A stretch of DNA of 36,600 nucleotides. Origin: Lachnospiraceae bacterium (GTDB lineage: Bacteria > Bacillota > Clostridia > Lachnospirales > Lachnospiraceae). A program made the position numbers and the translations under genes. Below, in pieces: positions 34,507-36,600 of the stretch (the stretch's first letter is position 1; each line of letters opens with the position of its first letter). Location: assembly GCA_015057375.1 (NCBI GenBank), contig SVEM01000018.1:1-36600 (forward strand), written 5' to 3'. The notes beneath the pieces were generated by a model, which made no database searches, was not told where the DNA came from, and saw only the letters and a program-made list of their open reading frames with translations.

Positions 34507-35706
34507 TCAAGATAAAAAGTAATTCATCAATTTATACCCTTCATCACACATATTTCCTGATTTTTTTGCATCTTTTTCGCAATACCTTAAGTCAGATTCT
34601 TTCTTATCAGTACTGTCATAAAGCATATACGGTATCGGCTCTGCCGTGTGCGTTCTCACCTCAATCGGTGTCGGATGGTCAGGAAGAATAAGCATCCTGA
34701 AATCTTCTCCGCTTTCCGTAAGTGCATCAAATACCGGCTTTATAATTCTGCCGTCGAGATACTCTATTGCTTTTATCTTCTTTTCAAGACTTCCCTGATG
34801 TCCCATCTCATCAGGAGCTTCTACATGAACATATACAAAGTCATATTCATCTTCAAGAAGAACTTTTACAGCCGCCTGTGCTTTTCCCTCATAATTTGTT
34901 TCAAGCGTACCGTCCGCTCCCGGAACTTCTATAACTTTCATTTCAGTTCCGACTGCAATACCTTTTAACAAATCTACTGCTGATATCATTGCACCGCGTT
35001 TACCGTATTTACCTTCAAATGAATCCAGAGCCGGTTTTGTTCCCGCTCCCCAGAACCACAAAGAGTTGGCTTTGTTAAGCCCTTTTTCTGCCCTCTTAAT
35101 GTTGACCGGGTGATTGTTAAGTATATCATACGACTTCTTCATGAATTCGTAGAGTTTTTCTTCCTCAGGAAGATATTCACCAACCACTTTGCCAAGTATG
35201 TCATGAGGTGGTGTAAGCTCTGTAACAATTCCGTTCTTCCATATGGTCAGATGTCTGTAGCTTGTTCCTACATAAAACTTATAAATATCATCTTCCAGCT
35301 CATTCTTTACAGCTTCAATAAGCTCTGCCGCTTCCTCTGTTGTTATTTCTCCTGAACTATGGTCAATAATAGTCTTCTGCTCATACGGAAGATTATCTTC
35401 TGACACGGTCACGATATTGCATCTGATAGCTATATCAGTATCTTCCATATCTATACCGATGCTAAGCGCCTCAAGCGGCGAGCGTCCGGTATAGTACTTT
35501 TCAGGATTATATCCGAGTACTGCAAGATTAGCTGTATCACTTCCCGGTTTCATTCCGTCTGGAATAGTTGCCGCAAGACCGATTTCGGACATTTTTGAAA
35601 TCACATCCATCTCAGGCGTCTGTGCCTTCTCAAGCGGTGTAAGTCCCCCAATAGACTCTATAGGCCAGTCAGCCATACCATCTCCGAGAATTACAACGTA
35701 CTTCAT
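34507..35706 (-). CDS. apgM: ApgM-family phosphotransferase, possible homoserine kinase
   Basis: 399 aa of the alkaline-phosphatase-superfamily phosphoglycerate mutase group (archaeal type, ApgM). The first metal site GDGMADWP is visible, the active-site Ser in KPGSDTANLAVLGYNP, GRSPLEALSIGI, HVEAPDEMGHQG and LPDHPTP with metal-binding Asp/His. By chemistry it could interconvert 2- and 3-phosphoglycerate. However, a branch of this family that clusters with hom and thr genes has been proposed as an analogue of homoserine kinase (TIGR02535-type annotation), and this copy sits between hom and lysC. The ATG at 35706 (MKYVVILGDGMAD) is preferred over 35715 because AAAGGA is about 10 bases before it but nearly abuts 35715. 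Biochemical role: uncertain between the two. Confidence 0.88.
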   Translation of the reverse strand: MKYVVILGDGMADWPIESIGGLTPLEKAQTPEMDVISKMSEIGLAATIPDGMKPGSDTANLAVLGYNPEKYYTGRSPLEALSIGIDMEDTDIAIRCNIVTVSEDNLPYEQKTIIDHSSGEITTEEAAELIEAVKNELEDDIYKFYVGTSYRHLTIWKNGIVTELTPPHDILGKVVGEYLPEEEKLYEFMKKSYDILNNHPVNIKRAEKGLNKANSLWFWGAGTKPALDSFEGKYGKRGAMISAVDLLKGIAVGTEMKVIEVPGADGTLETNYEGKAQAAVKVLLEDEYDFVYVHVEAPDEMGHQGSLEKKIKAIEYLDGRIIKPVFDALTESGEDFRMLILPDHPTPIEVRTHTAEPIPYMLYDSTDKKESDLRYCEKDAKKSGNMCDEGYKLMNYFLS

Positions 35707-35733
35707 CTCATTCATTTCCTTTCATAGATTAAA

Positions 35734-36600
35734 TTAAAAATCTACTCTTATCATATTAATAACATCACATGATGCGCCGACAGCTTTCTGATAAGCATCT
35801 TCAGTCATAACATCTGTTATAAATGCATACTCTCCGTCTATTCCTGCGCAAACAGGTGTAACATTACCAAATGCTTCTTTAGCTTTATTTTCAATATCAT
35901 CTGTTTTCTTTGCTCTTACAAAGAAACGGTTCTCACACTCTGAGAAAGGAACAATATCCTGCTTTTCACTGCTCCACTCTACGTACAGGTGATTATCCTT
36001 ATTCTTTACTGCCTCAACCACGTCTGATACAACAGCGCTTGCGGTTGGAAGTGAGCCTGCACCTTTTCCGTAGAACATTACATCGCCAAGCATATTTCCT
36101 TTAACATATATTCCGTTAAATACATCCTCTACTGCATAAAGCGGATGTTCTTTGCTTATCATTACAGGAGCAACCATAGCCTGAACTTTACCATTTACAA
36201 GCTTGCTTGTTCCGAAGATTTTTACTGTTGCCGAAAGAACATCTGCATATTTAAAATCTTCTACGGTTATCTCTGTAATTCCTTCTGTGTAAATATCTTC
36301 AAAATCAACCTGCTTGCCGTAAGCAAGTGATGTGAGAATAGCTATCTTTCTGCAGGCATCATATCCGCATACATCTGCTTCCGGATTACGCTCTGCATAA
36401 CCAAGTTCCTGTGCCTTCTTTAATACACTGTCAAAGTCAGCACCTTCATTTTTCATTTTTGTAAGAATATAATTGGTTGTTCCGTTAAGAATACCTGTAA
36501 TCTCTTCTATAACATCAGCTGTAAGACAATGATTTAACGGTCTTATAATCGGTATTCCGCCGCCTACGCTTGCTTCGAAAAGGAAATTACATTCTTTTCA
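35734..36600 (-). CDS. hom: Homoserine dehydrogenase, C-terminal two thirds (cut by window edge)
   Basis: The minus-strand frame is open from the right edge to the stop at 35734 (288 codons). It begins KECNFLFEASVGGGIPIIRPL, runs through ITGILNGTTNYILTKM (substrate-binding core) and NPEADVCGYDACRKIAIL, and KGAGSLPTASAVVSDV. It ends in an ACT-like domain (ENRFFVRAKKTDDIEN...). The NAD(P)-binding Rossmann part lies outside the window. The ATG at 36456 is internal, not the start. The enzyme reduces aspartate semialdehyde to homoserine; the ACT tail suggests threonine feedback. It is 27 bases upstream of the apgM-like gene, in the same operon as lysC. Confidence 0.95.

Overview
The window reads as a low-GC Gram-positive chromosome segment, most likely an anaerobic, plant-polysaccharide-degrading Lachnospiraceae (Butyrivibrio/Roseburia/Coprococcus type). 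The signs are AGGAGG ribosome binding sites, lysine-rich Ig-like modules with Pro/Thr linkers on secreted enzymes, a CotJC-like gene and a furanose-type ABC transporter. This assignment is an inference from protein style, not a database match. Most genes are on the minus strand. No gene-free stretch exceeds 300 bases. I saw no tRNA, rRNA, CRISPR array or intact mobile element.

1-2116 is a scarred region. It holds the start of a CBS-domain gene, the 3' end of ung, a large serine recombinase lacking its catalytic domain, and the 3' end of a cotJC-like gene. The three fragments abut at two abrupt junctions, the remains of an integrative element plus a deletion, or an assembly join.

2194-14297 is a hemicellulose/furanoside utilisation locus on the minus strand. 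In transcription order it has an unknown 151-aa protein and an AraC-type response regulator with a degenerate receiver. Next comes a YtfQ-like sugar-binding lipoprotein, an internal terminator/attenuator, a YtfR-like ATPase and two YtfT/YjfF-like permeases. The locus ends with a secreted carbohydrate-binding/LRR protein, a secreted GH43 and a cytoplasmic GH43. The logic is extracellular debranching, uptake of furanose sugars or short oligosaccharides, then intracellular cleavage. Three T-rich direct repeats before the binding-protein gene are candidate operators.

14294-25678 is mostly housekeeping: clpB, leuS, an L,D-transpeptidase with Ig-like repeats, a P-type Ca2+-ATPase (plus strand) and tex. 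ldt and leuS form an operon behind a near-consensus promoter. The Ca2+-ATPase and tex converge and overlap by 17 bp.

25679-32302 returns to carbohydrate metabolism. It has an unusual double-hairpin intergenic element, a cytoplasmic GH3, a secreted CBM9 protein without a catalytic domain, and a cytoplasmic GH31 alpha-xylosidase.

32307-36600 is an aspartate-pathway operon: hom (cut by the right edge), an apgM-family gene that may supply homoserine kinase, and lysC with an internal start for a beta subunit. It runs on, with tiny gaps, into a YhfC-like membrane protein and the GH31 gene.
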